The position numbers and the translations under genes are program-made. Positions 41,880 through 54,150 of a DNA stretch of 64,000 bases are shown here, in pieces (positions within the stretch are counted from its first letter, which is position 1; the number at the start of each line of letters is the position of its first letter). The notes under the pieces were generated by a model. It was not told the DNA's origin, searched no databases, and saw only the letters and a list, made by a program, of their open reading frames with translations. This DNA is from Ceriagrion tenellum (lineage: Eukaryota > Arthropoda > Insecta > Odonata > Coenagrionidae), in the NCBI GenBank assembly GCA_963169105.1, contig OY720639.1:53239848-53303847 (forward strand), read 5' to 3'.

Positions 41880-43550
41880 ATATAACCCCACGCACTTCAA
41901 CGAAACGCAGCAAGAGGTTTTAATCTGAACGTCCAATCCGACAGACGGGAGTGTTACTTCCGTAAAACGGACCCTCTCCCATGAAAAAACACACTAGTAG
42001 GGATTTAGATTCCCCACAAAAATCACCACCATAGATTGAATTCAAACCTCGGCCCGTAGGGTAAGCTACCTACACAATTGGCCACCACACCAACCCGATC
42101 CTCGCACACTTCGACATAATTAATCCACGATCATAATCATCATCAGTCGTCGTCAACCCGAAAATTGGTTGGTAGCATCTTTCTGCTAGACTCTCCTGTC
42201 TGTCGATCGCTTGATTCACCACTATTCACCTTGAAGCCGTTCGTGACTTGTCTTAGTCTTACTCTTTAATTCTTCCTATTCGTTTCCCTTCCATTATTGT
42301 TTTTCGATTGGCTACTGATCGCAAAATGTTTCCAACATTTCTTTTTCTTCTTCGTCGCAGATTTTTGGCTAAACTACTTTTATCTCCATCTTATCATTCT
42401 TCGGTAACACCAAAACTACATTGCTTCCAATATCTTTCGCTCCTCAGCCGTTATTGTCAGCATCCTTCACTACTATATAAAACCAAGCTCCAAATATATG
42501 TTTAAGTCAAGTGGCAGTTACAATATATTCATCTTGAGATCGTCAATCTCATTTCCAAATGAAAATTTTACTTTTAAGTGGTACACCTCATGAGGTCCAA
42601 GGACGCTGTAAAATCTGCCCGAATGACAAATATAATCAACCAAGACTCTAGCTTTATGAGTACTCTCCTGGATGGACCTTAATGGGGCACAACAGATGAT
42701 TCCCATCGATCTTCCAAAAACTGCCATTAAAATCTGGAAACTTAGAATACGAGGTTAACAAGACATCAAGACATAACGAGACAAATTAATAAGACATACA
42801 GAGAGGCCAATATACCTCCTTGTAGCTATTATTGCTTGTCTGACCGTGAGAATAACAATAGAAGAAAATTCCGCCGTTTATATCGTATTGCCATCGATTA
42901 CTTTATCTTAAAATTTTAGTGGACATGCTTCACGATAAGAATGACAACACCATCGCAACTGTAAGATCGATGATCATGTGTGAAACTATCCACGCAACCT
43001 TTTATCTTAGATTCCGTCCTCATAATCAAGCACGGGCTAGAATACCACAGTCTGGTGCTGAATCAAGTATCGTGTGAAGTGGGTTTATGAGTCGTGGCTT
43101 TTGCATGATGGAGCTCGGTTTTCACGTCGAATATAAAAATGTTCCCTCAGGGTATTGGAATATTGTTAAAGGAGAAGCTCCTTAGAAACTGCCACTCAAC
43201 TAAGCAACGGTTTTAGTTGCTAATAGACGGCGAAGACAAAACAATTTCCGTTTCTCCGCCTCGTAGTAATAAGCAAGGCACACGAAGATTGAGTACATAT
43301 TTTCCTCCTTTCGAACAACTATGTTCAGTTGCACACAGGAATTAAGGGGCGCGAATCACATTAGCCTTCAAGATGACGCACATGAGCTTTGCGGGCAGTA
43401 GCGTAGCTAGGAGAGGGCGGATGGTCCGGACCACCCCGGGCGGAACTTTTTTCAAGGTAAATATTATAGCCTATTTTGATTACACCGAGACTATTCTCGT
43501 ACTAGCTTTACACTAACACACATACTAGCTTAACAGTCACCACGTATGGG
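41880..43550. other. Unassigned intergenic DNA
   Basis: Pieces such as GTAGCGTAGCTAGGAGAGG at 43,398 belong to the GCGTAGCCAGG repeat type. Nothing else is supportable. Confidence 0.5.
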
Positions 43551-43552
43551 CA

Positions 43553-43706
43553 AAATTCCACAGAGGAAAAATCATCCGCCTTGATAAATCTACAAGGAAG
43601 GAGGACGCCTCTGTAGCTTAACTAGCTAAAGCACCCGGACGGAAATCGAGGGATCCGGGTTCGAGTTCCGATCCGGGCGGATGCTTTTTTTCCTCAGTGG
43701 AATTTA
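43553..43706. mobile_element. TIR element with a tRNA-like core
   Basis: Ends AAATTCCACAGAGGAAAAA (43,553) and TTTTTTTCCTCAGTGGAATTT (about 43,685-43,705) are inverted, and the match runs on through TCATCCGCC / GGCGGATGC, about 28-30 bp. The interior is the tRNA-like sequence. A 72-bp relative with the same ends and almost no interior is at 53,588-53,659. Confidence 0.7.
43607..43679 (+). tRNA. tRNA-like sequence (anticodon GGA if folded canonically), probably a pseudogene
   Basis: It folds by eye as a cloverleaf. Acceptor GCCTCTG against TCCGGGC (one mismatch, two G-T pairs); TA at 8-9; D-stem GCTT/AAGC; anticodon stem CCCGG/TCGAG with one mismatch and loop ACGGAAA; T-arm CCGGG-TTCGAGT-TCCGA. 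The B box GGTTCGAGTTC fits the Pol III consensus. Position 33 is C instead of the near-universal U, and stems are imperfect, so a functional tRNA is unlikely; a Pol III-promoter-derived repeat is more likely. A T7 run follows. Confidence 0.5.
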
Positions 43707-44639
43707 AAACGTAAGTTATGACATAAAAATGTTTAAGCATGCAAAAATGTTTGCAAGCGCATTTTATATGTTGGAAAAGTGAAATTATCAGTTACCCCGG
43801 GAGTTATCGATAATAAAATGAATACAAAATCAACTGACATACAACGTAGACTTTGAGGGTACCACTATGGATTTTGATATATAAAAAGCAAGGATGAAAT
43901 AATTATGTACTTCAATTACCTGGGGTCGTAAGTACTGTAACCTCCGTTTGACTTATGTATAACGATGACAAATGCACAGGTATTTTGTTTTTTACGTCTT
44001 AAGACTGCACCTCTTCGATGTATGTCTATACCACCAACCATTTAACACTAAGCGTTTGCCCGAGCGTTACACCACTTTAAAAATCCCTTCAAAAAATTCT
44101 ACCACCAACGATGGAGCCAGTCTAACACAGCACCATGAAGCTCTTCCTCGTCAACAAGAGCAATGGAAGGCACGCTTTTTCTTCATGCCCAGAAACTAGT
44201 GAAATCACTGGGGTCTAAATCTGGGATGTACGACTGATGATCAAAAATGTCCCATTTGACTTGAGACCTATTTTTCTTAGGACCGTTTGACGGGCATTGT
44301 GATTTTCAGAGGGCATCTTAGTTTCTCACTGGGCACACATACTCTGAAACAGTTGGCGACAGTAGCGGTAATTGATTAGAAAGTTCTGAGACTGTGATCC
44401 AACGATATTCTCAGACTTCGTCAGTCTCTGAATGAGTTCCCACACAAGTCTGCCTCTTCGACATCGTAGCATATTCTTGAAACATATTTTTTGCTGCTTG
44501 CATCGGCCTAGGCTGTATAACGAAAAGCCGAAGATTTGTAAGGAAGGACTCTGGGGCAGAGGCGAAGCAAGGGTCAGCGCCATGGGGCAAAGCTTTCGCT
44601 TCCCTCCTGGGCCCCTCGTTACTAGGGATACGATATGAT

Positions 44640-45556
44640 ACTAATAACTTCCATTTCTATTGTTAATCATCGATATTTATTTATAAATAGTTGTTTTAAC
44701 AACAGGAATCAAAGGTTGCATTATAAATGGTGCAGTAATATAGTTTTATCTGAATGAAATCCTAAGTAATTAAATCAAAATATAAGTCTTGATCAGGACT
44801 CATTTTATTCACGCGTTACGTTTAAAACTCCATCATAGCGGCAATTTTTTTGCGATTCCGAAAAAAATACAGCGGTAGCAAATAGTGTCCCACAACTTTT
44901 AGAGGGATTAAGGTGGGAGCCCCTAGAGACTCGGAGGCTAAGCACTAGGCTAGGTTGCTTGAGAAATTCAGAACTGGTGTGTTTCAGAGCGACGCAGAGA
45001 ATATTATCATGATGCCTCACTACATCTCTAGGTCTGACAGATGCGATAAAATAAGATAGATACACTTCCGAACAGATAGGCACAAAAACTCGTTCTTTCC
45101 ACAAACAATAAGCGACCACAATAAAAATTGAGCTCCACTAAATACACTCCTATAATACATGTCACCATTTCATCTCTAAAAAACGTACACCTTTACACGG
45201 CTGGCGACCTAACACCCCCTGCCACACGCCCGAGCGGCGGCTCGCGGGGCATCATATAAATGTAGCTGTAGATATTTTATTTTCAAAAATAGTCGATAAC
45301 ACACAAAATATTTATTGTTTGAGGATATTTAGGAGTTAAAAATTCCTCATATTTTAAATAAGGTCCCTCTGGAGAGCAGACACGTATCATTTCCCATGTA
45401 AAATGGCAGGTATTTTTCATCAAAAATCTCGGAAATTAGTTCGGTAAGGAGCTGATATTTTGGTATTTTTGGAAGGGTGAGATAGTTTTCTATAATATAT
45501 AATGCGACCAATTTCTTCGATTTCTAGGTGACATGATATTTCGCTCAAACTACCTT
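44640..45556 (+). mobile_element. TIR element, family 1, copy C, interrupted by a LINE 3' end
   Basis: Internal blocks match copies A and B (TTTATTCACGCGTTACGTT, CAGCGGTAGCAA, AAAAATTCCTCATATTTTAAA, GACACGTATCATTTCCCATG, AGCTGATATTTTGGTATTTT) and the right end TTTCGCTCAAACTACCTT is clear. The left end is eroded. 44,885-45,275 is an inserted LINE tail. Confidence 0.6.
44885..45275 (+). repeat. LINE 3' end (copy 2), nested
   Basis: Plus translation reads RTDRHKNSFFPQTISDHNKN then stop, the classic end of many LINE reverse transcriptases (..SFFPRTI..WN.L). Next come the 3' UTR with AACACCCCCTGCCACACGCC and the tail AAATGTAGCTGTAGATA. The open minus-strand frame here (44,805-45,119) is a reverse shadow, also seen in copy 3. 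Confidence 0.7.
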
Positions 45557-47224
45557 ATGAAGGTTTGTCCCAAATCATAGTTTCTTTCTAGATGGGTGAT
45601 CTCCAGGTAAATGCGAAAGACGATTAAGGTTTCCGGAGCGGTTATCGTAGTTCATTTACTGCACATTTCAATAATCTTTAAAAATGTCGAGGTCGATTAT
45701 TGGCCCACATTTCCTTTAAGTGCATCTGTTTGTGCGTTGGAAATCATCATAAAGGGTAGTAACGGTGATGATACAACAATTAAATTTTGTATTTCCTTCC
45801 ATCCTTCCTTTCGTTAGAAATATAAATCAACTAAAGTCAAATATGTTTTCATTTTCCAACATTGGACACAGCGTGACAACTTAATATAGATATATATTCG
45901 AGCAACCGTCATAATAATGTGTATTTTTTTCCGAAATGAAAAGAAAATCTGTACACATGCCATCAAATTTTACGAAATGTGCGTCATGCACTAAAAGGGC
46001 CGATTTACACGACGAATAATCATTCAAGAATTATTTCGTCAATGAATTTCGATGATTACTTAAAGAGAGATTTCTATAAGTAAATTGAATCCGAGAATTT
46101 TCAGCTCCGAAAAAATGCACCTATCTATAGTTCATATCGATTCACGGAAAATTTCCAACTGACGCAGCAGTTTCGCAGACCATAGCTCTTGGGTATCGAC
46201 CATCTATGGTATCGATGCTTGGAGTGGTTTTTTTTTACATCGTCCGATAGTGCATCTTTGCGGAAAGAAAGTTTATTGCGTCGAAAATTTACCTTTCCCT
46301 GAGGTAAGCCAAGCAGCTAATGATGGACCAGAATGATGTAATTTTTTGGACTGCTGCCACAGTGTCCATTATTGTGGCGGTAGCCACAATCATGTCGCAG
46401 TATGCTTGGAGACGGAATGTCTGGACTAGACCTTGGATAGAATTGAGTAAACGAAGGCTGAGAGATACTAAGCCTGGTTCAAGATAGACTTCTCAAAGAG
46501 GACCGTGAGACCAACTATAATATTTTAAAGTTGAGGGAGAAGAAACTTATATATAACCTTAAATTTCAACACGCATTTTTTTGAGATTAACATAACGAAC
46601 TAGAATTCAGGAGAGCACTAGAAGTCAAATTACTCTCGAGGTGCGTAGAAGTATCTATCTGAATATGAAAGCGGATGACTCAAAGGTCTGATATATGTCA
46701 ATTTTTTTAAATTTTTCCCGATAATGGTAGCTGTGATAACAAACAACAACAGTTACGTCAGACTGTGACTAACACAAAGAGTAAGGAGAATATCAGTTGC
46801 CATTTTTTTTCGTGATAACAACACAAAATGACTCACACTTTGAATGTAAATTTCCTTCAAATTTACGTATGCATATCATTCGAATGAATCTTGGTATACA
46901 ATTTAAAGATATGTAGCTAGGAGTAATTGACATGAATCGAATCATCAAAATGAATTTAACCCACACATAACTACAAAAAAATATTGTATTCCCATTGAAA
47001 TTAGGAAGTTTAAAAATCAAAACATCCAATATGGACGTCGTGCGTTCGTACCACGCGATCATTCACGGAATCGTGAGATGAGAAATACATGTTCGAATTC
47101 TGCTCCAGTGATTATGCGCATGATGTCGGTATTAATCGTAGTACACGGTGAATGAACGCCATGCGCATTCGATTGATTATTAAAAATGTCATTCGCCGTA
47201 TAAAACGGTCTCCACTATAGGAGT
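45557..47224. other. Unassigned intergenic DNA
   Basis: No frame with motifs; AT-rich with normal CpG. Nothing recognised. Confidence 0.5.
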
Positions 47225-49720
47225 TGAGGTAGTGAGATATTTCTCTAGCCATAAGGAAGACCATATCAGAATTTTACGTTTCACTTTTAGCAGCTGTAAG
47301 AAGCATGAAGTGAATACTATAATCTTAATGGTGTAATAACATATTACTAATAAAAACAAGACTGAAATCCTCAGCATTGAAATTAGTATATCTGAATAAG
47401 TCTCCAACTTGACTCATTTCTTCACCCAGGACGTTTATAACTCCTTCACATCGGAAGTTTTTTCTGTGATTCTGAAAAATTACTGCGGTGACTACACGAT
47501 TTATTTTTTTAACTATACGAGGAAACAAACAGAGAGCGCATAGTTGCTTTTTTAACGAGTGGTAGGCGTTATAAATTCCTCCTATTTTTAAATGACGTCT
47601 CTACGGAGTGCCTACACGTACCATGTTTACTGGTAAAATGCAGGCACGTAGCCAGGGGGGTGGGTTTGTGGGTTAAAACCCCCCGAAATTTTTCGACTGT
47701 GAGGCAAAAGAGATAAAAAGAGAGGAAGGTAAAGGGAGAAAAATAGAGGAAGAGAAAAGAAGATAAGGGGAGAGAGGGAATATGTTACAACACAAACATT
47801 AAACAGTCTTTCTTTCTCTTGACCGTAATAATTTCATCTTTCGCTTCAAAGTTCGCTCGAGCAAACTACTGTAACCGAGACTGTAGACAGAGAGTGTGGG
47901 ATAGTAAAATATTCTTTGCTATATAGCAAGTCTTTCAGTTTTTAGCCCTGTAGTACGTCCAAGCGTTGCGGCGCTGCCGCGTGTGGCGTCTGGTGGTTGG
48001 TAGTTAGTGGTAGCTTCTTGCGGTGGACGGGGCCCTAGGAAATCTGGAATTTTCTTCACCCACAATCAAACATGAGAGGTCTTGTCTTTAACTGCAATCT
48101 TTGTAACTTGGCTACTCTTTGGTGGTTACTTTTTTCGACGCAATTGAGCAGACGTATGCGACAGTGTTTCGATGTAGAGACTGCTTCTCAAGTTGACGGA
48201 AAAAGGGCGCGGAAAGTGGAAAAGCATCCAATCGATCACAAGTCGATTGGCCGGTTAAGGGGCGGACTCGCCGCCTGCTACGTGGGAAACGCTTCAACTG
48301 CAGCCCTACTGTCTGATAAAAGGGAGACTTCGTCTCGATGAAAGGACTAGGGTACAAAAATAAACTACGGATGATTATAATATCAAATGAAGGTCAGGGT
48401 CAAATATAAACACCGCAGGAAGCTGATCACATTTAAGGGCTAAGGACGTCCATTGCCATGCCATTGCGTTGACAGGACGAACTGGCAATTAAGTCCCTCA
48501 CCGATGTGCCCGTCAACTATTCAGGGTTGATACCCCTGCCTCAAGCCCTGACGTACATTTCAGGCAGGCAGTATTTATTCCTTTCTTGGACTTCTTTCTT
48601 CTTCAGATTGATGAAAGACTGCAGGCACATCGCAATCTACTGACGTGCTCCAGTTGTTTTTACCTAATAAAGAGGCCTGCAGCCAGGGATTTAATTCTGA
48701 TGCCTCGAAGCAGGCCAAAATCCTGCTTGCAACGTATTCAGATTACCTTGATTGTTGAGAAGACAAGTTTCTTGGTGAAATGACACGGTACCATCGTCAT
48801 TTGTCGAAATTTGTAGACCCACCAAGAAATGCTTTAGACGCTCTCATGGTATTCTTCTTTTTTTCTGAGAGCATATCATTACACATTTATTAAGGAATGG
48901 CGATTTCGTCGAAATTTTCGTTCATTGGCTTTGGTCATTGTTATTTTATAGCCCTTCGTTGGCCGACTATATGTTAAATTTGCGTTCTTTCTGGCTCTCG
49001 GCCCATTGGTTCTGTAGGTTTGTCTTAACGACATAACGACATATTCCAAGCGGTGCGACAGATGCTGGAGATTTGGTGTACCCTGCCAGTAACAACTAAA
49101 AGCACAACATTTTATTTAACTCTCAGATATTTGAAGAATTATTTAAGAACTTTCTGTGCGCAGAACAAACTTAATGCTCTTACTCTCCTGTACATTCACT
49201 CGAACAATCCCTGTACACCTGACATAATCCTCGATGTTTTCGTCACGTTTTTCAATATATCGCAGTTTCTCTTATATAAGAGAGCAAAGCATTGAAACAA
49301 CACAATAAAAAACGTGCATTCATTTATGACCAACCGCACCTTTTAGTATCTCGTTATTCGCTACCTCTTCCTTTTCTTTTTTGTTTCTATTCTTTGCGAA
49401 GTTCTTACCATTCTTCTTCTCAATATAATAAGGCGAATTCAACTTGCCCCTGGTTGGTAGGCAACCATCAACATGTTCACTTTTCGCACCCCCCCCCCCC
49501 CCGCAATTAAGCCTGGCTACGCGCCTGGTACTTTTTGGCTACTATCTCGGAAAGTAGTTCGGTAAGGGGCTGATATTTTGGTACCTTTGGAAGAACAGCT
49601 CTCATAGAAAAGAGAAAATACGACCACCTTCTCAATAATGAAGCCGCACATCACCAAGATCCCGACTAAAATAGTAGCGAGTGTGGAACCTTTCCGTCTA
49701 GGAGCAATAGGTGAAGGCAG
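47225..49720 (+). mobile_element. TIR element, family 1, copy D, split by a 1.9-kb insertion
   Basis: Left part 47,225-47,640 starts GAGGTAGTGAGATATTTCTC (diverged terminus) and runs to ACACGTACCATGTTTACTGG. The right part resumes at about 49,528 with CTCGGAAAGTAGTTCGGTAA and GGGGCTGATATTTTGGTACC. Joined, these correspond to the uninterrupted order in copies B and C. Confidence 0.6.
47641..49527. mobile_element. 1.9-kb element with 16-bp terminal inverted repeats
   Basis: Starts CAGGCACGTAGCCAGG, ends CCTGGCTACGCGCCTG: 15 of 16 inverted. Both ends carry a homopolymer G/C run (GGGGGG at 47,656; a 17-nt C run at about 49,486-49,502). It interrupts copy D, so it is younger. CAGG-type ends suggest a hAT-like element, but no exact 8-bp duplication is visible and no transposase was recognised; 48,072-48,341 (89 codons) is the longest frame and is unknown. 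Confidence 0.6.
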
Positions 49721-51640
49721 AAAGGAATAACTCAAGTAATCGGTTCATTGCAGAAGAGCATCGAGTAAAATATTCAATTATGTGTGGATATTCTACACAT
49801 GAGATTGTGAACATAAATATTTGACATAAATTATATAAAAATGTTTACCAATAAGTGTTGAGGTTGAGATCGTTCCACTCGGAGGTACGCATCGGGTTCG
49901 TCATTAAGAACTTGTTTTTATGCCTAAATGAGATGCCATCATACATACAAGACCTAAGTTCGCGGCCGCAAATAGTATGCTAAGTGACTGGATACGTAAA
50001 TGAACGTTCGGTAATACAGAAACAGCCTATTTAACGGCTGTAATTAAGTTTCCTGTATTTTATGACATTCTCCATTCCATGCTGAATTTCCAGTATAGTT
50101 TCTAGGTTAATGAACCTACATTAAGATAGCCTGTCTCCTTTTTTTTTGAGACAGCATATAGCCCAAATAGAGAGCACTTGAGAACTAGAGAACTAAACGA
50201 CAAAGAATGCCGACGAAGTTTAATAAATAAGATTACAGTATTAAACACATAACATATTACCTAATTTATAATCAATACGTCACGATAACAAAGGAAAAAC
50301 AGCTGCTTGTTCCGAATAGTCACAATTCATAATACGACTGATCTTGATGACTGTGAAAAGATATTTTCGAGCCCAGATATGATGCTCTCAGTTACGATAC
50401 AAACTATCGTGAGACAAAGAATAAATGCTTTAGCTACAACTTTTCCCATCATTTGAGAGATTGCCAAGAGTGCCTCTCAAATGATTCAAGGCAAGCGACG
50501 TAAAAAATGATCGTGTGATTCAGGCTTAAACGATCCATCTCTACGACGTACCGAGCAAGCCACCTCCATGGCGTGTGGCACGGGATGATTCCACAACAGG
50601 CACGAATTATTCGTTCCAATTCACGGTAGTACCATACTGGCTCCCCTGGCCGCGAGTCGAGGACCAAGATACAATCAGGAGAACAATTTAAGTCTAAAAC
50701 AGAAACTAACAGAGAACTACTATAGCTATAATGCTAACATGCAACACACGGTAAGATACCATAACTGATTGATATTTATACCACTAATTCATCAATGATA
50801 CGATATGCTAATGTTTGTTAACGGGCTTTCGCAGCACTATCAACCATTGAGCTCAGGAATTAAGAACCACCAACAGAAATAAAACTATCAACCATTTCGG
50901 TTTTTCTTGCCGCGTGGAGAATTTGTTATATACACTCGACATTTCGTTCTTCCCTTCTGAGAATGTCGTCAGGAGACTGAAGAATTCACTAACACTTGTT
51001 TAATCTGCTTGCAATATGGCTGATCATTTTGGATCAAATAAAAAAATAAACACAAACTAAAAAAAATGAATGGTTGGTTACAAACGCACGATACGAATAC
51101 GAACGTACGAAATGAGTTCAAGCAGAAAACAGAATGATGCGCGACATATATTCATTCTAGTCATTATGCTAACAATGTCTGCAAATTAAAATGAGTATTT
51201 GAGGTGGAGATGGCCCAAGAAACTTACGAGTCAGCTGTGTGAATGTCAAACGATAAATTCATCGGAAGCAGATACGTGGAATGCAACGAGCTAGGTAAAA
51301 TTTTCAACGACTGATGAGCGCAAATAAGCCATTACATAAAGTTCATTTCCAGTGAAGACATCTGAATTCCGAGGAAAGAGAATGAGAATAGGCTGGAGTC
51401 GTTCGGGATGAGGGAGTGCAGGAGAAAGCGTGATAGAGAGGAGAACCAATGAGGAAAAGGGTGAGGATACAAAAGCTGGCGGAAAAATTCTGAGGAGGCA
51501 GAGTGGAAGAAAGAGAGGAAGAGTTGTAAGGGAAAAGATTAAATGCCGAAGCCAGGGATAATTATTATCCCTGTAGAATACTATAATATAAACGTTATAT
51601 TACAGTATTCTAACGGCTACAGGTAGGTTTTCCGGAAAGG
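49721..51640. other. Intergenic DNA with small repeat pieces
   Basis: It contains a transposon end shared with the window start (50,503-50,528), a PLE-type core on the minus strand (CTGACGA 50,972-50,966, GAAA 50,945-50,942), and a palindromic stretch at 51,570-51,617 (GTAGAATACTATAATAT ... ATATTACAGTATTCTA). Confidence 0.5.
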
Positions 51641-51689
51641 CAGAGAAAATCCTCCAGATTTTCACACGTGAAGGGCCTTATCTCTTGAT

Positions 51690-51975
51690 TTCTTTCTTCA
51701 CCTCCGCGTGCGCCCTTTAGCTTCTTCAGCCCGTCCATAAAACCGATTCTCTTTCCTCCCTTCCCCTCTTGCCCAATATCCTTTCCTATACCACGGTATT
51801 AAGCGATCCGTCGCTCCTAATCACCCCTTCCAACCACCTACCTTGTCTACTCCGGATCTAATCCAAAAGCTTCCCACACTCACCCACCATATCAAGCACT
51901 TCCTCGTTTGCCTTCCTTTCCGTCCAAACGCATCTTCCCCATTCTCCTCCACACCCACATCTCAAAGGCAGAGAG
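51690..51975 (-). pseudogene. LINE C-terminal fragment
   Basis: Minus translation AFEMWVWRRMGKMRLDGKEG, then after a frameshift KANEEVLDMVGECGKLL, SRQGRWLEGVIRSDGSL and RKRIGFMDGLKKLKG. This is the AFEMW.WRRM...NEEVL......L / R.L.G.......G / KRIGF.DGLK pattern of RTE-type LINEs. A stop and shifts make it inactive. Confidence 0.7.
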
Positions 51976-53587
51976 GAGAATTATAGCTAGGCGGGGATGG
52001 GGAATAAAGAGAGTGATCTTTCTGATTGGGATGAAGCGAGGTATAACGTATGCCGAGAAGATGACACAGACTACGAAGAGGTAGCAAGCTTGTTTATCAC
52101 ATAAATCTGATGATAAGTAGACAGTACTTCTGTACCCACATAAAAATACTTTAATCGGGTAGCCTACCAACCAGCGATTAATGGGATATTTGGAAAAATT
52201 TTTTCACGAAAAAACCCTGAAATCGTATTGATAATTGAATGAGGATCACGAAAAATATAAGTTTCTGTGGTGTAAAGAATAATATCAATGTAAGAGTGTT
52301 ATACACAAAATCGCTAAAATACCAAAGGTACAAGCGGGGCGAGGTCAGACGAGACGAGCAGCCAACAGTTACGAAAATAACGAACAATAACCGATGATGA
52401 TATTAATTTATATTTTTCGGCGATAGTGGACAAGTCGAAACTGTATGGCACTCAACAGCGGAGAAACAATTTCGTCTTTCTTTTGTAATTATCTGCTCGG
52501 GCTAGTGCCACCAAGTTTCGCTATCACTACACCGGCAGTGAAAGTACCCAGCATACCTGCGAGGGTGTTGCAGTGTGACAGTGTTTACCAATTGAGGTGG
52601 TCAATGCAATACACCATTCAACATAATATTCAATGCATTATATTTTCATTTGTAAACTTTTAATCTTTCTTATGTACCTAAAACACACAAACCACAAATT
52701 AAAGAACTAAACGCACAAGATGCGTCAGAACTTAATTTTTTTCATTTCATTCCTTCATTATTTACTGTGTATTCCGTGTGATTTTTTTATTATTGTTAAC
52801 AATTAACTTATTACTCACCGCAATACTTCTTATAAAACCTCACAAAAACCTTCGGTTGAAAAGACGTTCACAGCGTAAAGCGTGAAATGTATAATTCAAG
52901 CTTGACAATGACTTGGCGTGATCACATGATAAAATCACACATTTCTTAATCTACATGGTCTAACATTTTTATCTAAGAATTTTTCAAATTTTCATAGAGT
53001 AGCTTTTTTAATAATATCACAATACATTTCCTCATCTAGAATCCGAAACCTTAGGATGAGCAATTATTTCCATTTGCACGGCTTTCCGAATGAGATGACA
53101 TGAAAAAACCCGACGTTAATGGGTAAGAGCCTCTATTGTTCATATTAAGTTCTGTTCTAAAAACGATGTTTCTTCGTCACTAATGTTACCAGCTTAACTT
53201 CATAATCCCTCAATAAAAAAGACAGTCGTCTCCACTAAAGAAAAGAAAAATGTCGAACAGATTTTAAGCAATGCACTAAAAATGTCCAGCAAAAACCTGG
53301 ACGCCATCAAATATTTATTCCACTACCGGGATGTCTAATAACATAAAAATTAAGCTAACAACGATACTTTGTGCGTAGAGAATTTTTGATTTCCCGCGGA
53401 ACAAAGGCAATGAGGGACATTAAGTAAGACTAACTATTACAATAAACATCAATACACATCGAATGAATAACAATGCGAAAATGACACTTCAATACTTAAA
53501 AAATTCTAATAAACAGATTTTTAGCTATCCGGGTCTAGCCACGGAGTTCCACTTTTACGGAGTCACCCGCAATGCACAATTGTACGA
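51976..53587. other. Unassigned intergenic DNA
   Basis: AT-rich, short frames only, no family recognised. Confidence 0.5.
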
Positions 53588-53659
53588 AATTCCTCGGAGA
53601 AAAATCATCCGCCTTAACCGGGATCCCAGTCAAGGCGGATGATTTTTTCTCTGTGGAAT
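53588..53659. repeat. Palindromic derivative of the tRNA-core TIR element
   Basis: AATTCCTCGGAGAAAAATC... and ...GATTTTTTCTCTGTGGAAT share the termini of 43,553-43,706. The 16-bp centre (TTAACCGGGATCCCAG) replaces the tRNA-like interior, so this is an internally deleted relative. Confidence 0.65.
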
Positions 53660-54084
53660 ATCGCACAACTATATAAACGTCAATTTTTTTAGGTGTTCAG
53701 TTGTATATTGAATTTCTGGAATCAAAACGTGAACAAGTGCAAAGGACGAGATCCCATAATGCGTGCCATCAATATTACACACGCTATAGTCAAAGTGGGT
53801 GTCTTGAAGCGATGACTGATTGGTGTGGCCGGTAATTTCACGTAGAATTAACAATTCGTTAGGGTGTGCTTGATGCTCCAAAGACAACTGCAACGTGCTT
53901 CAAAAATTTAGTGATTCGTCACCAAGACTCGAAATTTTGCGATTAAAAACGCGACAATTATCTGTCGTTAAAATCAATAGTACCTCTCTCTCTCGTTAAG
54001 ACTTCGTCATTAGGCGCCGGCATCTTATTAACACACATTAAAAAATTAACTCTGGACGTAAATGCGACATTGTTAAACTTGGTG

Positions 54085-54150
54085 CACTTTTCCAGGGCTT
54101 GGGCCCTGACACCCCCTACCACACATCCCGGTGACTCACATGGTACACTA
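54085..54150 (+). repeat. LINE 3' UTR fragment
   Basis: GACACCCCCTACCACACATC matches the CACCCCCTGCCACACGCCC segment of the 24.4, 45.2 and 56.0 kb copies. Confidence 0.4.

Noticed and set aside
43607..43679. A functional serine tRNA gene
   Set aside because: C at position 33, mismatched stems and location inside a TIR element argue for a tRNA-derived repeat.
44805..45119. Two similar minus-strand frames (also 55,550-55,897) that look like a conserved protein
   Set aside because: They are the reverse strand of LINE 3' ends whose plus strand encodes NSFFPQTI; similarity reflects the shared repeat, not a gene.
48072..48341. 89-codon frame in the 1.9-kb element as a transposase
   Set aside because: No hAT, Tc1 or other catalytic motif is visible; kept only as unknown.
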